Assembly (NCBI GenBank): GCA_037952775.1
Contig: JBANAY010000004.1
Coordinates: 4,154,001 to 4,218,000, forward strand
DNA length: 64,000 nucleotides
Origin: Clonostachys chloroleuca
Lineage: Eukaryota; Ascomycota; Sordariomycetes; Hypocreales; Bionectriaceae
Reading direction: 5' to 3'
The notes under the pieces were generated by a model. That model searched no databases. It saw nothing but the letters and a program-made list of their open reading frames with translations, and had not been told where the DNA came from. Position 1 is the stretch's first letter. Every line of letters starts with the position of its first letter. The position numbers were made by a program, and so were the translations under genes. Positions 31,622 to 44,200 of this stretch are shown one piece after another.

Positions 31622-32507
31622 TGGGTGTATTTGAGTGTTGGTCCTACAGAGTACCTAGCTAGTGATAGATGAACATCAGAGGATTCTATCGGTGTGCCGA
31701 GACCTCCTGTTGATAGCTTTGAGCAGCTGCTTGCATATTCTGTCCGATAAATAAATCAAACAAATCGTTGTGAAGAGCCATGGACTAAGGATGCTATAAG
31801 TCAGGTCACGGCCCAGCCATTTATTTGGTGCCAAGTGGGTGAAATAAAACGTGGCACACCAAAGCTCTTCCCGCGTGAGACAGGGACCTCGTTTTTTAAC
31901 TAAACACAATAAGAAGAGAATAATAAACTATTCTATAATATTCAGTTTGATATTGTATTCAGTACTAGGTTATTCATTGTGATATTGTGTTGAATTTCAG
32001 TGCTGAACTATCTCGATGTGCCATGTTTTATTTCACCCACTTGGGTGCCTTGGGTGCTGGTTCGGGGTGCATGATGCGCCCCACACCGATAAGATTAAAG
32101 CTTTTGGTTGCAGATCCCTGCAAACCCATTGGCAAGGCTCTGCTCTGCCTGGTGATTGAAAGAAGGCAGGCAAGGTCAGGCGCCGTGCTGCAATCTAACA
32201 TTCGACCTTCGAGTAAGGCTGGGCTTCTAGCTTGATTCCCATTTCGAGTGGCCATCCCATTGTGGCCTGCGACGACCCATCGATACAGACGCAGCATCGC
32301 GACTACCTAAGCTGTGGTGCCCTCGCGTCGACTGGAAGAGCTGGCTTGCTCTCCGACGGTTGCTGAAATTCTTGCTTCGATATGACGACGGTGCAACGTA
32401 TGAACACGATATTTTTACCGTACTGAAAAGCTACTGAGCCGAGTCCATCTTGTTTGCGTGCGGCATCTTTCGTCAATCGCACCCGAAGCCATATCTCGAC
32501 GCGCGCG
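31622..32507. other. Intergenic between GH5 and nucleoporin, containing MITE copy A
   Basis: About 890 bp. Apart from the inverted-repeat element at 31832-32043, I see no gene. The last 200 bp should hold the nucleoporin promoter. Confidence 0.5.
31832..32043. mobile_element. MITE-like element, copy A (212 bp, 5-bp target duplication GGTGC)
   Basis: The terminal inverted repeats are about 29 bp with two mismatches. They start CAAGTGGGTGA at 31832 and end with its complement at 32043. GGTGC is duplicated exactly at 31827-31831 and 32044-32048. The interior is AT-rich without an ORF, so the element is non-autonomous. Two relatives lie at 40936 and 56768. Confidence 0.85.
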
Positions 32508-34465
32508 ATGGCCGTTTGCAAGTTCTTCTTGCAAGGCAACTGCAAGTTTGGAAGTGGGTAATATGATATCTTGCTTCGCGCTGCACCTGTGCGAGCATCC
32601 AGCCAGGAGCGACAGACAGACTGATTTAGATTGATAACAGATGCCTGTCGTTTCGAGCATCCCAGCGGTGGAAACAGGAACCAGACCTCCAATCGCTTCG
32701 GCGGTGGAGGCAATGTCGGCGGAAACCAAAATGCGCTCGGTAAGGAGCAATCCATCAATGCCTACCATCATCCAAAGCAACACTAGCAAAAGTAAAGGCA
32801 AGAACTAATGAATGGCTTTGTTCTAGACAAGTACAAGATTTCGGTAGAGACGATAGAAGCGGATCTAACGACTGATACACCACAATGGATCCTATCCGCC
32901 TATGCCCCCGGCAAAGACCCCCCGAGCAATTGTTTGGTGGTTTCCCACGAGAGCAGAGCTTCGAAGAGATGAGGTTTCATTTCTACCAAGCCCGCGCTGC
33001 CGGCAATGAGCAGCAGGCTGTACGTGGTTGTTACCCCTTTCATGATCCAGAAGCGTGAACTAATTTGGACCTCGAACAGCTCAACCAAGCTCAGGAGCTA
33101 TACCAAACCGCCCAACAACAGAATCAAAATGCTGTTCGCAACATTCGTGATGCGATGAACTTCATTGTCCAAGGAGAAAACCGACATCCGAATCGGCACG
33201 ATCTCTGTAACCAGGGCACCCAGGGTCAGCCATTTGGCGAGTTCCTTGTAGGCAAGAGACCCAAGACTACCATTGCTGAAGCTGCTCCGGCCAATCCATT
33301 CTCATCCAACAATAACTCGAACACGCCGTCTGCCTTTGGTGGAGGAGCAGCCGCTGGCTCAAGCGCATTCGGCCAGCCTTCTACCCTTGGCCAACGACCA
33401 AGTGCTTTCGGCGCACCCGCCTTTGGGCAGCCTTCTCAACCAACGTCAAATTTCGGACAGACTTCGCAACCTAATTCCGGTGGCTCGGCGTTTGGACAGC
33501 CGTCTCAACCCAGCTCAACTTTTGGACAACCATCTCAACCATCATCAGCATTCGGACAGTCATCTCAGCCATCGTCTGCGTTTGGGCAGCCCTCAGCTCT
33601 TGGGGCAAAACCCAGTCCCTTCGGAGCCCCATCTTTTGGTCAACCATCGCAACCAAACGCGCAGGGCAGTGCCTTTGGTCAGCCAAGCCAGCTCGGACAG
33701 AAGCCGAACCCTTTCAGTACTGCCACACCCAGCCCCTTTGGAAATAACACCAACAATGCCCCGGCCGCCAACCCTTTCGGTGGAGGAGGAGCGAGTCAAA
33801 ACAATACCGCAACTAATGCGTTTGGAGGCGGTGGGAATAACCAGGCACAGAACAACCCCAGCCCTTTCGGACAGCCATCTCAGAACAATACCCAGGGCAG
33901 TGCTTTCGGTCAGCCAAGTGCTCTTGGCCAGAAGCCAAACCCGTTCGCGACCGCACAACCATCTGCTCAAGATGGAAACTCTCCATTTGGTGCAAAGCCA
34001 GCAGCGCCCTCAGGATTTGACCAGAAACCCCAAGAAAACAACCCATTTGCCCAGCCTGCCAATGCTGGAGCAGCCCCCGCAAATCCATTTGGAACAAACC
34101 AGCCGCAGCAAACGGTTGAGACTGGCCCCCAGGCCAACCCCTATCCATCTGATAGTACCAGACAACACCCGCCTCTCGACAGTTACGCGTCTAAGGGTAT
34201 GGATGGTAGGTTGACCATGTTTAAAGGCAAGCCAGTCACCTACAAGGACGGTTTGCCCGGGATTAGGCAATTTGATGGGACATGGCAGCGAATTTGGTTT
34301 CCCAATGGTCCACCAAGCTTTTACAAGGATACTGCCTTGCCTTTGGAGAAGTACGATGATAAAACAAAGGCACAATGGGCCGCGTTTGCACAGAGTGGCA
34401 ACTTTGCTGATGGAGTCATGCCTGCGCTCCCGCCACCACGGGATTGCACGCTGTGGAACTTTTGA
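32508..34465 (+). CDS. CCCH-zinc-finger FG nucleoporin (Nup42/Amo1-like), with an apparent 1-nt frameshift
   Basis: This is a nuclear-pore protein expected on the cytoplasmic side and involved in mRNA export. Predicted exons are 32508-32553, 32641-32739, 32827-33019 and 33080-34465. Exons 1-2 form a single CCCH finger (CKFFLQGN-C-KFGNA-C-RFE-H). Exon 3 encodes TPQWILSAYAPGKD and then, after a six-C run at 32918-32923, the family block PEQLFGGFPREQSFEEMRF continues in the next frame, so one base appears missing. The exon phases close only if that base is restored. Exon 4 begins LNQAQELYQTAQQQ and has many SAFGQPS/TFGQPS/NPFG repeats (FG domain). It ends with a conserved tail (FKGKPVTYKDGLPGIRQFDG, GTWQRIWFPNGPP). 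It is convergent with rps20. Confidence 0.85.
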
Positions 34466-34820
34466 AATACACCGGACATTGGAATTACATTACAAAGCGT
34501 TGGCTGTTATGGGTGATTGACATGCTCCATCTAGTAGGGCATGCGATGGCGTTTACATTTGCCATTTGTTTCTCTTGTAGATCTATAATCTTGGGGAAAA
34601 TTGGCGCCATGGGGAATGGGTAGGCACTACATATCATGTATAAACCTCCATAAGTGCCTTTTCCAACGTTTGCGAAGCACTTCAGCGCAACACATGTTCA
34701 CAACACTCGATATTCACGACCAAGCATATAGTTGGGATCAATATTCTTTTTATTTTTGTCTAACCGAGCCTGGTACCCGTGGCTCGGACCAGCCAATCGT
34801 TCCCGTTTGAGGCCACGCGC
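34466..34820. other. Intergenic, nucleoporin / rps20 convergent 3' region
   Basis: About 355 bp between two convergent genes. Only 3' UTR sequence is expected, and no other feature is seen. Confidence 0.55.
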
Positions 34821-35351
34821 TTAAGCAGCGATGGTGACCTCGACCTCGACACCAGCATCGATGTTGACAATGATCTGCTTGACAACCTCGGTGGGGGCAG
34901 TAAGGCTATGAAGAAATACTCAGTCAGTTTCACATTCCAAAGTTCCAATTGCGAGCCCGGGCCTGAACGGCGCGGGAAGAGGAGCTGCACGTACTCGATG
35001 AGACGCTTGTGGATGCGCATCTCGTAGCTGTCCCAGGTCTTGGAACCCTCACCGCAAGGAGTCTTACGGGTGGTGATCTTGAGGTTTCGGGTGGGCAGGC
35101 GGACGGGGCCCTTGAAGCGGAGGTCCTTGTTCTTGGCACGCTCGATGATCTCGGTGCAGACCTTCTCGAGGACCTGGACCTTGCGAGAGGAAAGGGTGAT
35201 ACGGATCTTGTGGCTCTTCTGTAGGATTGGGAAAAGAATGGCGCGTTAGCTTTGCTGGTCTTGAAGATTCAAAGGGAAATGGGGATTGGGCGGTGGTAAT
35301 CCATACGGGAGCCTCGCCGTGGTCCTTCTCGGGCTTCTGGTAGGAAGACAT
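34821..35351 (-). CDS. rps20: 40S ribosomal protein S20 (uS10)
   Basis: This is a small-subunit ribosomal protein of the uS10 family. Predicted exons on the minus strand are 35351-35307, 35218-34995 and 34905-34821, with introns of 88 and 89 nt, giving 117 residues. The joined sequence has the full family signature: [80 protein letters not shown] and a C-terminal VEVEVTIAA. The GA|C codon split across intron 2 restores the conserved RLID. ATG 35351 gives [12 protein letters not shown], matching fungal S20 N-termini. It is divergent from cue3; the 430-bp shared promoter holds a CCCTAA motif at 35518-35523. Confidence 0.95.
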
Positions 35352-35781
35352 TTTGATTTATATTTTTGATGAAGTGCTCTTCACGACTCGAACGTCTCGT
35401 TACGGCAAAGTGATGAAGGCGGTTGGGGAATATCGAAAAGGAAAAAAGATTCAGGGCCTCGCGAACATTTTGGTGGGGGTTTAGCAAAATCGCAGTTTGT
35501 GTGCGCAAACCAGGCCGCCCTAAACCAGGAAGGGAATGGTTGGATGTGAGCTTGATGCAGGCCTCTCTCATTGGCTGGAGCGGGTCCATCCGCTTCTGGC
35601 TGTCATTGTGAATCATACCGGGTGGGTACGTACCTTTAGGCGATCTGGAAGGCATCAGCCGGAGCAGGTGCGAGCGAGGTCCAATTCAAAAGATGACATT
35701 TGCCCGCTGGAGACCATTAGTTTCTTTCTAATTCTCATATTTCACACCTTTCCTTTTGGTTTCTGATTCAGCGTTACGATA
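35352..35781. promoter_or_regulatory. Shared rps20 / cue3 promoter region
   Basis: 430 bp lie between divergent start codons. CCCTAA at 35518-35523 fits the AACCCTA-like sites reported near ascomycete ribosomal protein genes. Its use here is an inference. A pyrimidine-rich tract (35715-35765) precedes the cue3 start. Confidence 0.4.
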
Positions 35782-37835
35782 ATGTCCAAGTTCCCGCCAT
35801 TCGCGCCGTTTCCAAGAGCGTCCTGGAGGCAGGATCTCGCAACCCAGGACTGGAACTCGCTTCTGGAGGCATGGCTCACCTTATGCCAGGCCAGCTTAAG
35901 TCTCTCTGACGACCAGTTGAGAGCAAACATCAAGGCCGATGATTCGGTAATTCTGTTTCTGGATTCATTCATGGAGGAGACCGCAGAGGATGGGTTGGAT
36001 TCATTGGGCGCTCACTCTACCCAGCTTCTGAGAGTGATATTCCAACTTACTAGCCGCCTTCTTGCGGTCTTAACTTCGACAACAGATGCACGACTCTTCG
36101 AATTTCCGTTTCTTTCTAACTTTGCAAGGGTTTATCCAAAGAAGCTTGCCGCGCCAGTATTTACGTCATTATTTAGCAAGCATGGAACAGTTGCAGAAGC
36201 ATCTCTTACCTCACTCAAGAAACTCCTCATTCCGCACCTGGAATCGGGAATCAAAGGGGATCTGAAGCTTGTACATTCCAAGCTCACACGATTAAACTAC
36301 CTGCTGCATGCTTCTCCAGATGCCTGTGCTCTGCTTCTTGCCGGATCCGATTTCTTCGATGGGCTGGTTACATGCTTCCGCGTAATGAACCCGCCGTTGA
36401 GGAAGACGATCATCACTACAGTATATGTCTGCCTCATCGGGCTCACGGAGAATGAGCCACCGAAGTGGTCTATGCTGGGTGACCAGCTCTACGTTCTCAA
36501 GTCTGCTGCGGACTCTCACAAACAAGGACCACTGAATGTCAATGATTCTCTGGTCCCCGAGCTTGTCACTTCCACCCCTGTACTCACAGTCCTGTCACGG
36601 AGAGCTGAATCCTCTGGGTCCGCCACGCAGCTGCTCAAGAACCGGATTACAGCACTCATGGAGTTCAAGAAGGGTCCAATGATCCGACCAAAGGGCCGTG
36701 GACGAAGGAGACTTGACAAAGGCAAAGGCAAGCAAACACATGAGGATGCACAGGCAGAGATCCACGTGCATAAAATGAGCCAGATTACACAAATCCAAGA
36801 TCTGTTCCCTGATCTGGGAGCTGGTTTCATCGCGAAATGTCTTGACGAGTATAACGAAGACGTGGAGCTGGTTGTGGCGAACCTATTAAGCGAATCACTA
36901 CCGCCTCATCTTGCAACTGCGGACCGCAGCGAGCCATTGTACGTTCACAAGACTTGGACTTTCCCATTCAATACCCATATATATATATGTATCGCTAACA
37001 AACAATTAGATCATCACAAACGCCACGTTCCAAGCACTCTGGGATTCCCGCACAGCAGGCAGTGCCATCACAACTCCCGACTAGGAAAAACGTCTTTGAC
37101 GACGACGATTTTGATCGTCTCGTTGCAGATACATCTAAAATATCTTTTGGAAAGAAGCCAGGGAAAACCGCCGATGAGATTCTCGCCGACCGTTCGAGCG
37201 CTCCTGGTAAAGCAGCCATACTTTCTGCCCTCGCAGCGTTGGATCCGGATGATGATGAGCGTGACGACACTTACGACGCCGATGATGTTGGCGGCACTGT
37301 CGACTCCGCAAACCAAGAGGCTGATACTGGCGATGATAAAAATGAAGAGATTCTTTTCCGTGCTTGGCAGCTGGATGCAAAGGTATTTGACCGAGACGGC
37401 GCAACTCGTCGAAGCAGCCCACGTACCAAGTTAAGAGAGGAAACCGGAATGGCGGATGAGGCTCTGGAGGGATGGGCACTTATGCTCACCAGAAATCCAC
37501 AACAAAGACGCCGGCTGGAACTCAAGTATGAGTTCAGCGGCCAACAGGTACAACTCGACCGAACGTCCTGGAGAGCCAGTCCAGCTGGCTCTGGGACGGA
37601 GAATAATGATTCTGATAGGGGTGCATCCAGGGGTGGACGAGGAGGTCGTGGCCGTGGCAGGGGATCCGGGGATCCGGGGCGAGGGCGCGGAGGAGGAAAC
37701 GTCGCTGGTCCTACTGGTGAGAAGGAGACGGAGGCCGCCAGGCGGCGGAAGGAAGCGAACAAAGGATCAAGGGCGAATCACAATCGCCGAGATGCTCGGG
37801 CCAAGAAGATGTCGCGAGGTGGTTTCGCAGGTTGA
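35782..37835 (+). CDS. cue3: CUE-domain ubiquitin-binding protein (Cue3/ASCC2-like)
   Basis: Probable ortholog of yeast Cue3 and human ASCC2, a ubiquitin-binding subunit of the RQT/ASC complex that splits stalled, ubiquitinated ribosomes. Exon 1 is 35782-36938. A 71-nt intron (36939-37009, GTACGT...ATTAG) precedes exon 2 at 37010-37835, giving 660 residues. The N-terminal 300 residues are helical. A CUE domain follows at about 333-375 (ITQIQDLFPDLGAGFIAKCLDEYNEDVELVVANLL in two parts). The C-terminal part has KNVFDDDDFDRLVAD, KISFGKKPGKTADEIL, LRAW-type and QQRRRLELKYEFSGQQ blocks, as in ASCC2, and a GRGG-rich basic tail. The stop is only 13 bp from that of the next, convergent gene. Confidence 0.85.
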
Positions 37836-37848
37836 GAAAATGGTCTAC

Positions 37849-40539
37849 TCAAGACATCTTCTGCTTCTTAGTTCCACCTGAGGTCAAAGCTTGCCATGCA
37901 ACAGGAGCCATGGAATCGAGGGTCCTCTTCTTCGGATGTCCAAGGGAGGTAGGTACGGGTCTTGCGTCCTCATCGGCAGTGTCCAGCTCCAGGGTCCGGG
38001 CATAGGGGCTACTTACATCGAGGCCTTCACTAATAGCTACGTGCTGGCCTGGCGAGAGAAACCCGAGAAATGCCTCCTCTGGGCCTAGACCACGAGAGTA
38101 GTCTCGCGGCGTATCTAGCTCTGAAACAGCCTCAATCGATGTGACATCGTGATCAGCATCACCACTTATCATCATACTCGCAAGTGATACTCTTGAGCTT
38201 CTCCGGCTGTCGAGGTAGGTGCGGAGGTCGTAGCACTGCCGACAGGTGGGTAGCATGGCCAACCTATCAGCTTCATCTCGGTACTGGGGCAGTTGAGGCC
38301 GTTTCTCCTGCCCACACTTCTCTTGGATGTCGTCAAAGATATCAGCGACAGGGGTGAAGAATGTAATCCGCTGTCCAGCTCCAAAATACTTGTTCCTTCC
38401 CCAAATCTGGCCTACAAGGGCATGGGTTTCCATATCGACAACAGCGGCACCACTGTCACCTTCGACGCCAATGCCTCCCCGTATCCAGGCCTCTTCATCA
38501 TTGCAGGGCCATGGCTCTTCGATGAACCACTCTCGGGTGGCCTTCTCAGTCCCGTTTTCCTCGCCACTGATATAAGCAGGGATTTCGCAGATCTGGCCGC
38601 GCTGAAAGCCCGAGGTCCGTCCACTTGACAGTACTGAGGCCCCAGGGTTAACAGGAGAAGTCAGCTTGACCAGTGCCTCCTTTGTAGTAGGGTGTGTCTC
38701 TGAAGGGAACCGCCTCAGCATGTTGGCGCGCGATGAATGGGAAGATACGAGGGCCCAGTCGGTCACAACAAGTGGCGGTTCCTTGCCGCAATCCTCCCAA
38801 TAGGGGTCATGGGAAATCCTGGTTGTCTGGAGATTGAGGCCTGATGTGACAACAAGATCTCCGATATGGAAGTCGGTGTTTGGGGAAATGGCATCATGGG
38901 CATTCTCTATACAACTAGCCCGGTCACGAGGTGATGGGTGCTCGACCTTGACAACATTGGTAGTCCCGTAGGCTTCAAGGAATGGATGGAAGTTGCACAG
39001 CCAGAAGGTCCCCCCATCCACATCCAGGCATGGCCCCAGCGTCGCTGTGCTCTCTGTATGGGATTCGTTGCCAGCAATGCCTACGCTGTCCCCCATGCAA
39101 GGAACACGGAAACAGTATGGGTTTCGAGCCATGCAGATGTCGTCCGGGTGTTCCTTGCTAAGGCCTCTAGCCCAGGCGGAATGAGTACGGCATACTTTGC
39201 CAGTGGGGAAGGTAAAGGATACGTTCGGGCGATGGTTTTCTGGGAGAAGATCCCTCACATGCCGAGCGATGATGACCTTTCTGGTGAAGGACATCTCTTT
39301 CTCGGTCATGATGCTTATCCGTCTACTTTCGCGCGTCTTTCCTCTACAAACGCTGATGACATGACGAGGACCAGCCCACACCGGGACGAACTCTACCAGG
39401 AATGGAAGGACGGCGTGCTCAAATACAATTGGGAAGCTAGCCGTGTCAACAAGGCTAGATACCCGGTTGCGTACGAAATCGGACGGGCTGGAGGCTGACG
39501 GGGATTGACCTGCGATGATGTTAGGAAACCTTGGTGCGTGGAAAACGATGATGAGACATGAAAGCATATTCTACTTACCCATCTTTCTCTTGACCTTTTT
39601 CTCAACCACGCTCCTTAGTTGTTCCTGACATTTTCTTTTCGATCTTGCGATGGCTGATAGTTGTTGTGTCATAATATCGCCTCCTTTTCGACCTGGTGCC
39701 GTTGTTGGCTGTGCCGGCTTTGGAGGTAGAGCGAAGTGGTTGCGCTGAGGAGAGATATGTATCTGTTGCTGTTGCTTCTGTTGCTGCTCTTCTTGCTGCT
39801 TCTTCTTATCGGGTTGAGCTACCAGCTGCCAATCCTTGACGTCCTCTATCCCCTGATCAGGATGAACGACGGAGAGGTGGGCACTCAGTAATCTGGTGCT
39901 CCCGAAGTCCTTTTCGGTACACCCAGGAGCAGGACAGATCAAGAGGTGCTCGACCTGGACGTGCCAGACGAGCTTGGCGCGAGTTGCAAAGCTGGCGCTA
40001 TCGCAGCCAGCCCAGTTACACACATGTGGGCTCGGGTCACCCAATGCCTTTCTCAGGGGACTGGGGTTGCGGGAGCGAGAGCGGATGGTCCTCGTATCGC
40101 TCACGTCTGTCTGGACGGGGGAAAGTGACGAGCCAGTCGACTCCAGAGACGACGCTCGAGTTGAGGAGCTTACAGTGCTACTGGGCCTGGGATGATTGAG
40201 ACCAACACCAGCTAACCAGTGAGCCGAGGGGAATGGGGGCAGGCCAGCCGGTAACTCGGGCTGGACGATGACACCGTCCGGAGCAGCATACTGAGGGAAC
40301 CAGTGGTCTCCTTCAGTAGTGGCCCAGGCGTGGTTGTGGTGGTAGTCATCTTGATTGGGGAAGCCGATTTGGGGGCCAGCGGGGAATGAAGGCAGCTTTT
40401 CTTTGTAGAATGGAGCGAACGAGGCGTCCACTTCTTCTAACAAACCGGGACGGAAAGTGAGTCCAGTTTCCACAGTTGGTGTTGGCGAAGGGAGGTGCTG
40501 CTGCCGCCTACAGCGACCTTGGCGGGTGGATGGACCCAT
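37849..40539 (-). CDS. C2H2 zinc-finger protein fused to a trypsin-like serine-protease-like domain
   Basis: Predicted exons are 40539-39579 and 39509-37849 (69-nt intron GTAAGT...GCAG; split codon G|GT), giving 873 residues. The start is ATG 40539; the frame opens further only to a TTG. Two C2H2 fingers occupy about residues 174-226 (C174/C179/H193/H198 and C202/C207/H221/H226). A Q/K-rich linker and a basic segment (KKVKRK, a possible nuclear signal) follow. The second half contains VTDWALVSS (D571) and GVEGDSGAAVVD (S673), the Asp and Ser motifs of chymotrypsin-fold proteases. A candidate His is H404 (IIARHVRDLL), less sure. I do not recognise a named family. Separate genes for the two halves are unlikely, because the splice joins them in frame with no promoter between. 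Confidence 0.72.
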
Positions 40540-41282
40540 CACAGCAGCTGCTCGGTGAGTATGAATATGCAAGGCTCCGGTGTCAGCATCCGGCGGGGGC
40601 GATCACGAACCAAGCAGCAAAGGGAAAGGGTCGATTTGGTGAGAAAAGTGCCGTATTTATACCAAACCACGCGGAAGAGCTCGAGGAGGAGGGAGAGGGA
40701 TTAAGATTATTCGACCGTAGGACTCGAATGACGAGTCCATGGGGGCCGAAACCCGACAGAAAGCCCTATCGGACAGACTCGATGTGATGTGATGGGTGTG
40801 GCTGTGGAGTCCTTACACACAGTAGGCAGACTTTCAGACTGACAGGGGTTGTTTTGGACGCCTTGCGACTATCTGTCAGCAGCCCAAAGATTTCTCCTGG
40901 ACGTGGTTCGCATTTGACAATCATTGAGTCCCGGGCAAGTGGGTGACAGGAGAAATGAGACATCGAATGGAAGAGTTGATTATCAACACACGACTTTCTA
41001 GAATGAACAGAGAAGTTCAGGAGTTTAGATTAGACTAAAGTAACAATGTACACTATATTATTTCTGAACAATATTTTAAGTGCACTTAGTAGTCCAATAA
41101 TACCGGTCGCAGACTCGAGAATAAGCAGCTTAATGTTTGAGTGTCTCAATTTCAATGTCACCCACTTGCCGGGGAGCTGGAGTCGGGTTTCGAGGGAATC
41201 ATTTGTAAGATTTCTTAATCATATACATATATCTATATAATTACAAAGCATGTAAGACGAACGCCTGACCCGGCTGTTTGGA
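40540..41282. other. Intergenic between the finger-protease gene and pol2, containing MITE copy B
   Basis: About 740 bp. It contains the promoter of the finger-protease gene, the inverted-repeat element at 40936-41168, and the short 3' region of pol2. Confidence 0.5.
40936..41168. mobile_element. MITE-like element, copy B (233 bp, 5-bp target duplication CCGGG)
   Basis: The ends are CAAGTGGGTGACA and its exact complement (13 bp perfect). A further partly matching stretch follows (TGAGACA in both arms), for about 28 bp in all. CCGGG is duplicated at 40931-40935 and 41169-41173. The interior is AT-rich and has no ORF. It is more diverged from copies A and C than they are from each other. Confidence 0.82.
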
Positions 41283-44200
41283 CTATAACTCCTTCGACAA
41301 CGCCTCTGCAACATCCGCCAGCATTCTCAGCTTGTAAAACTTGGCTACTTTGCGAATCACACCCAGCTTCTTGCTCACTTCCTCTTTTGAAACCACACAC
41401 TGCCACTCTCCACTGCACGTACAATGCTCCATAAAGTCGTTCACCCTTAATGCGCCGCACCTCTGGCACTTGAGGTCCTGCGTGGCCCACTCCACGGCCC
41501 AGCTCTCCACCATGCTTAGCAGCCGTTCCTCGATCGCGACCTTGTCGAACTCGTTTCCACAGAACCCGCAGCGCCAGGCCTGCTGGCCGCCCTCCCCGAA
41601 TAGTTCTTCGTCGCGGCACAAGTCTAAGTCTCGCGCCATCGTACAGCTGTCGCACGACACCTGGTACAGCTTCAGGCTCTCCGATGGGTTGGTGAAAGTA
41701 CCTTCCTTAGAGAACTCGCGGACGTCGAAGAGGGCAAGAAGCTCCTTGCGCAGCAGACGTGCCTCCATTGTGATGTTCTTGTCCAAGGATAGAACTTGCA
41801 TGAGAGACTTTACCAGCTCCAGGATTGGATCGCGAGGGTGGAGGTGCGAACCCGGGAGACTGGGGAAACTGTAGTCCTCAGCGAGTTCCGGGTGGAGGAG
41901 CTCTCGCTTCTGCTGGTTGACGAGCCCCTGTATAGCCTTCTTGAGCGGCTTCTCGAATGCCTTGCCAGATATTATCTGACCCTCCATGCTATCGAGGTGG
42001 TCGCTGGGGAGTTGGGTGAGTCGGGGTGTTGAATCGGCGTGGTCATTCTGTGGGCGCTTGAGCCCGTGCATGAGCTGGATGAACTCGACAACCCACTCCT
42101 GGAACGTCGGCTGCAGGCGCTTGGGGAGGAATGTCGCCATCTGCCAGTTCATGATCGTCTCCAGGTTCTGTTCCTCCGCCTCGCTGACTTCTTGGCAGGC
42201 TCGCCCGCCGTAGTTGAACTCGTCGTACCAGACCATGTAGTCCCAGTACTCCTTGATCTCAAGATCGATAAAGTGGAACAGGGGCTTCGACTTGATGGAC
42301 TTGATGATGTATTGGCTGTAGGCGTAGGCGTTGGCTACCTCGCCCTTGGTGGTCTGGAGAATGAGTCTGTTGGCATTGGCGAAGACAACCTGGGAGCCCA
42401 CGCGGCGGAAATCTGCCATTAGCTGCTGGAAAGCCTTGCGCGACATCATCTGCATGTGGTAGTGCAGGGCTCGGTCGTACATGAAGGAATCGGGATTCTC
42501 TACCCAGCGTACTAGATGTTGCACCAGGACGTCGGCCATGGTGCTGCCGCGGCATGCCTCGGTCCACCACGCCTTGACCATCTCTCGGAGCACAACCACA
42601 CCAGCGTTAGCAAAGGCGCTCTCCGAAGCCAGTACCTCAGATCCGTCGGCTGTGGGGTTAAATGAGATGGCTTCGGCCCCTTCCAGCTCATTGATCAGAG
42701 ACGAAGTCAAGATGGTATTGATGGCCAGATTGCGGACCTCCAAATCAATACACACGGATGAGTAAGTCCCCGGGTTATTGACATTGGGTAGTTTCACCGT
42801 ATCCAGGGGACCCAATAAATCATCTTGCTCGTATCCTGCGTGATCTGGTCGAGGTCCTGGCGACCACCATAGTACCACACCGTTGGCTTGTAGACGGCGA
42901 GCGTAGGCAACATCGATCAGGAATCGCGGGTCCTCTCGCTCAAGATTACAGAGAGGGACCTCTCCATATCTTGCAAGTGTCGTGAGATGCAAGATCCACG
43001 ATCCCAATCCAAGATAGTGTCCAACCAGGCGTCGGGCAACTACAGCCTGCCAGCCAAGAGGTGGCAGTGAGCTATCCGCAGCGTCATACTTGAGGGGAAG
43101 TACTGGAAATTCGCCCAGGATTGGGATATCATGGACAAGAAGATTGCTCTGGGAGGACTGGACAACCAACATCTGGGGTCTGACCTCGTCTTTCCGCATC
43201 TTCTTGACCACGTCACTAATCTCCAAATGTGCCTTGCGCCTTGTCGTCACCTGTGCTATTTTGAACTTGACCGAGTCCTGGTATTTGAAGCAGTCTTGCC
43301 AGTTGGTCCCTGCGGCTTCCTCTTTTCTCTTTGCTAGCATTTCCGAGTATATTCTCGCGACATTTGGCAGGTCGTGGCCAGAATCCCTACTCTTCTGCAG
43401 TATCACGATATGTGCTTGCTCAGAAGTCGTTGAGAATATACCAAAAATCTGTCGGTCTCCGGCGGTAATATGCGAGATGTAAATATACACCAGGGGCGAT
43501 GAATCCAAGTATACGCGAGACTTTGCAGGGCGCTTCAGACCAGCCAGGTCAAACCCTTGATCTAAGCCCTTCCCAAGTACAGCATGCTGCTGTTCATCGA
43601 TGGTACATAGGTTACCGAGTCGAAGGACGGCCCGCATATTAAGAGGGAGCTGTCGTTCATATACACCTTCAACACTGGGATGATTAAACAATAGAGAGAA
43701 CTTCTCTGATTCGTTGAAATAAACATCCTCCGGAACAGTGAGCTTGAAAAGGTGTTTTGACGGATGGCCATTGGGTAGCGTATAATTGACTTGTTCCACC
43801 TCACACCCATCAATCTCCACATCAGGGAGCTTGTCACTCTTGAGGTTGAGGAAGACTTGCCTAGGAACTTTAATCTTAATTGTGTGAACCTTGGCATCGA
43901 TCAAAACATGTGCTGTGACGATTCCGGGTGTATCAGTTGGCTTAAGATGCAGTAGCTGCCATGTATTCATGTATGTAACGTGGGCTTGTTTCATGAAAGT
44001 TTGTTGAATGTTGCCGCCAACGATACCTCTGCGATCACCAAAAAGCTGTCGTCTTCTTGCACGGGCCAGCTTCTGAATTCTCCATTTTTGTTTCTGGTAG
44101 TCCAGGAAAGCAGGATAGTCTTCAGAAGGGCTTGGCATGACCTTGGGCAGAGCAGCCATGGGATCTTTATTTTCAGCAGGCTCAGGAGACTTGCGCTTCT

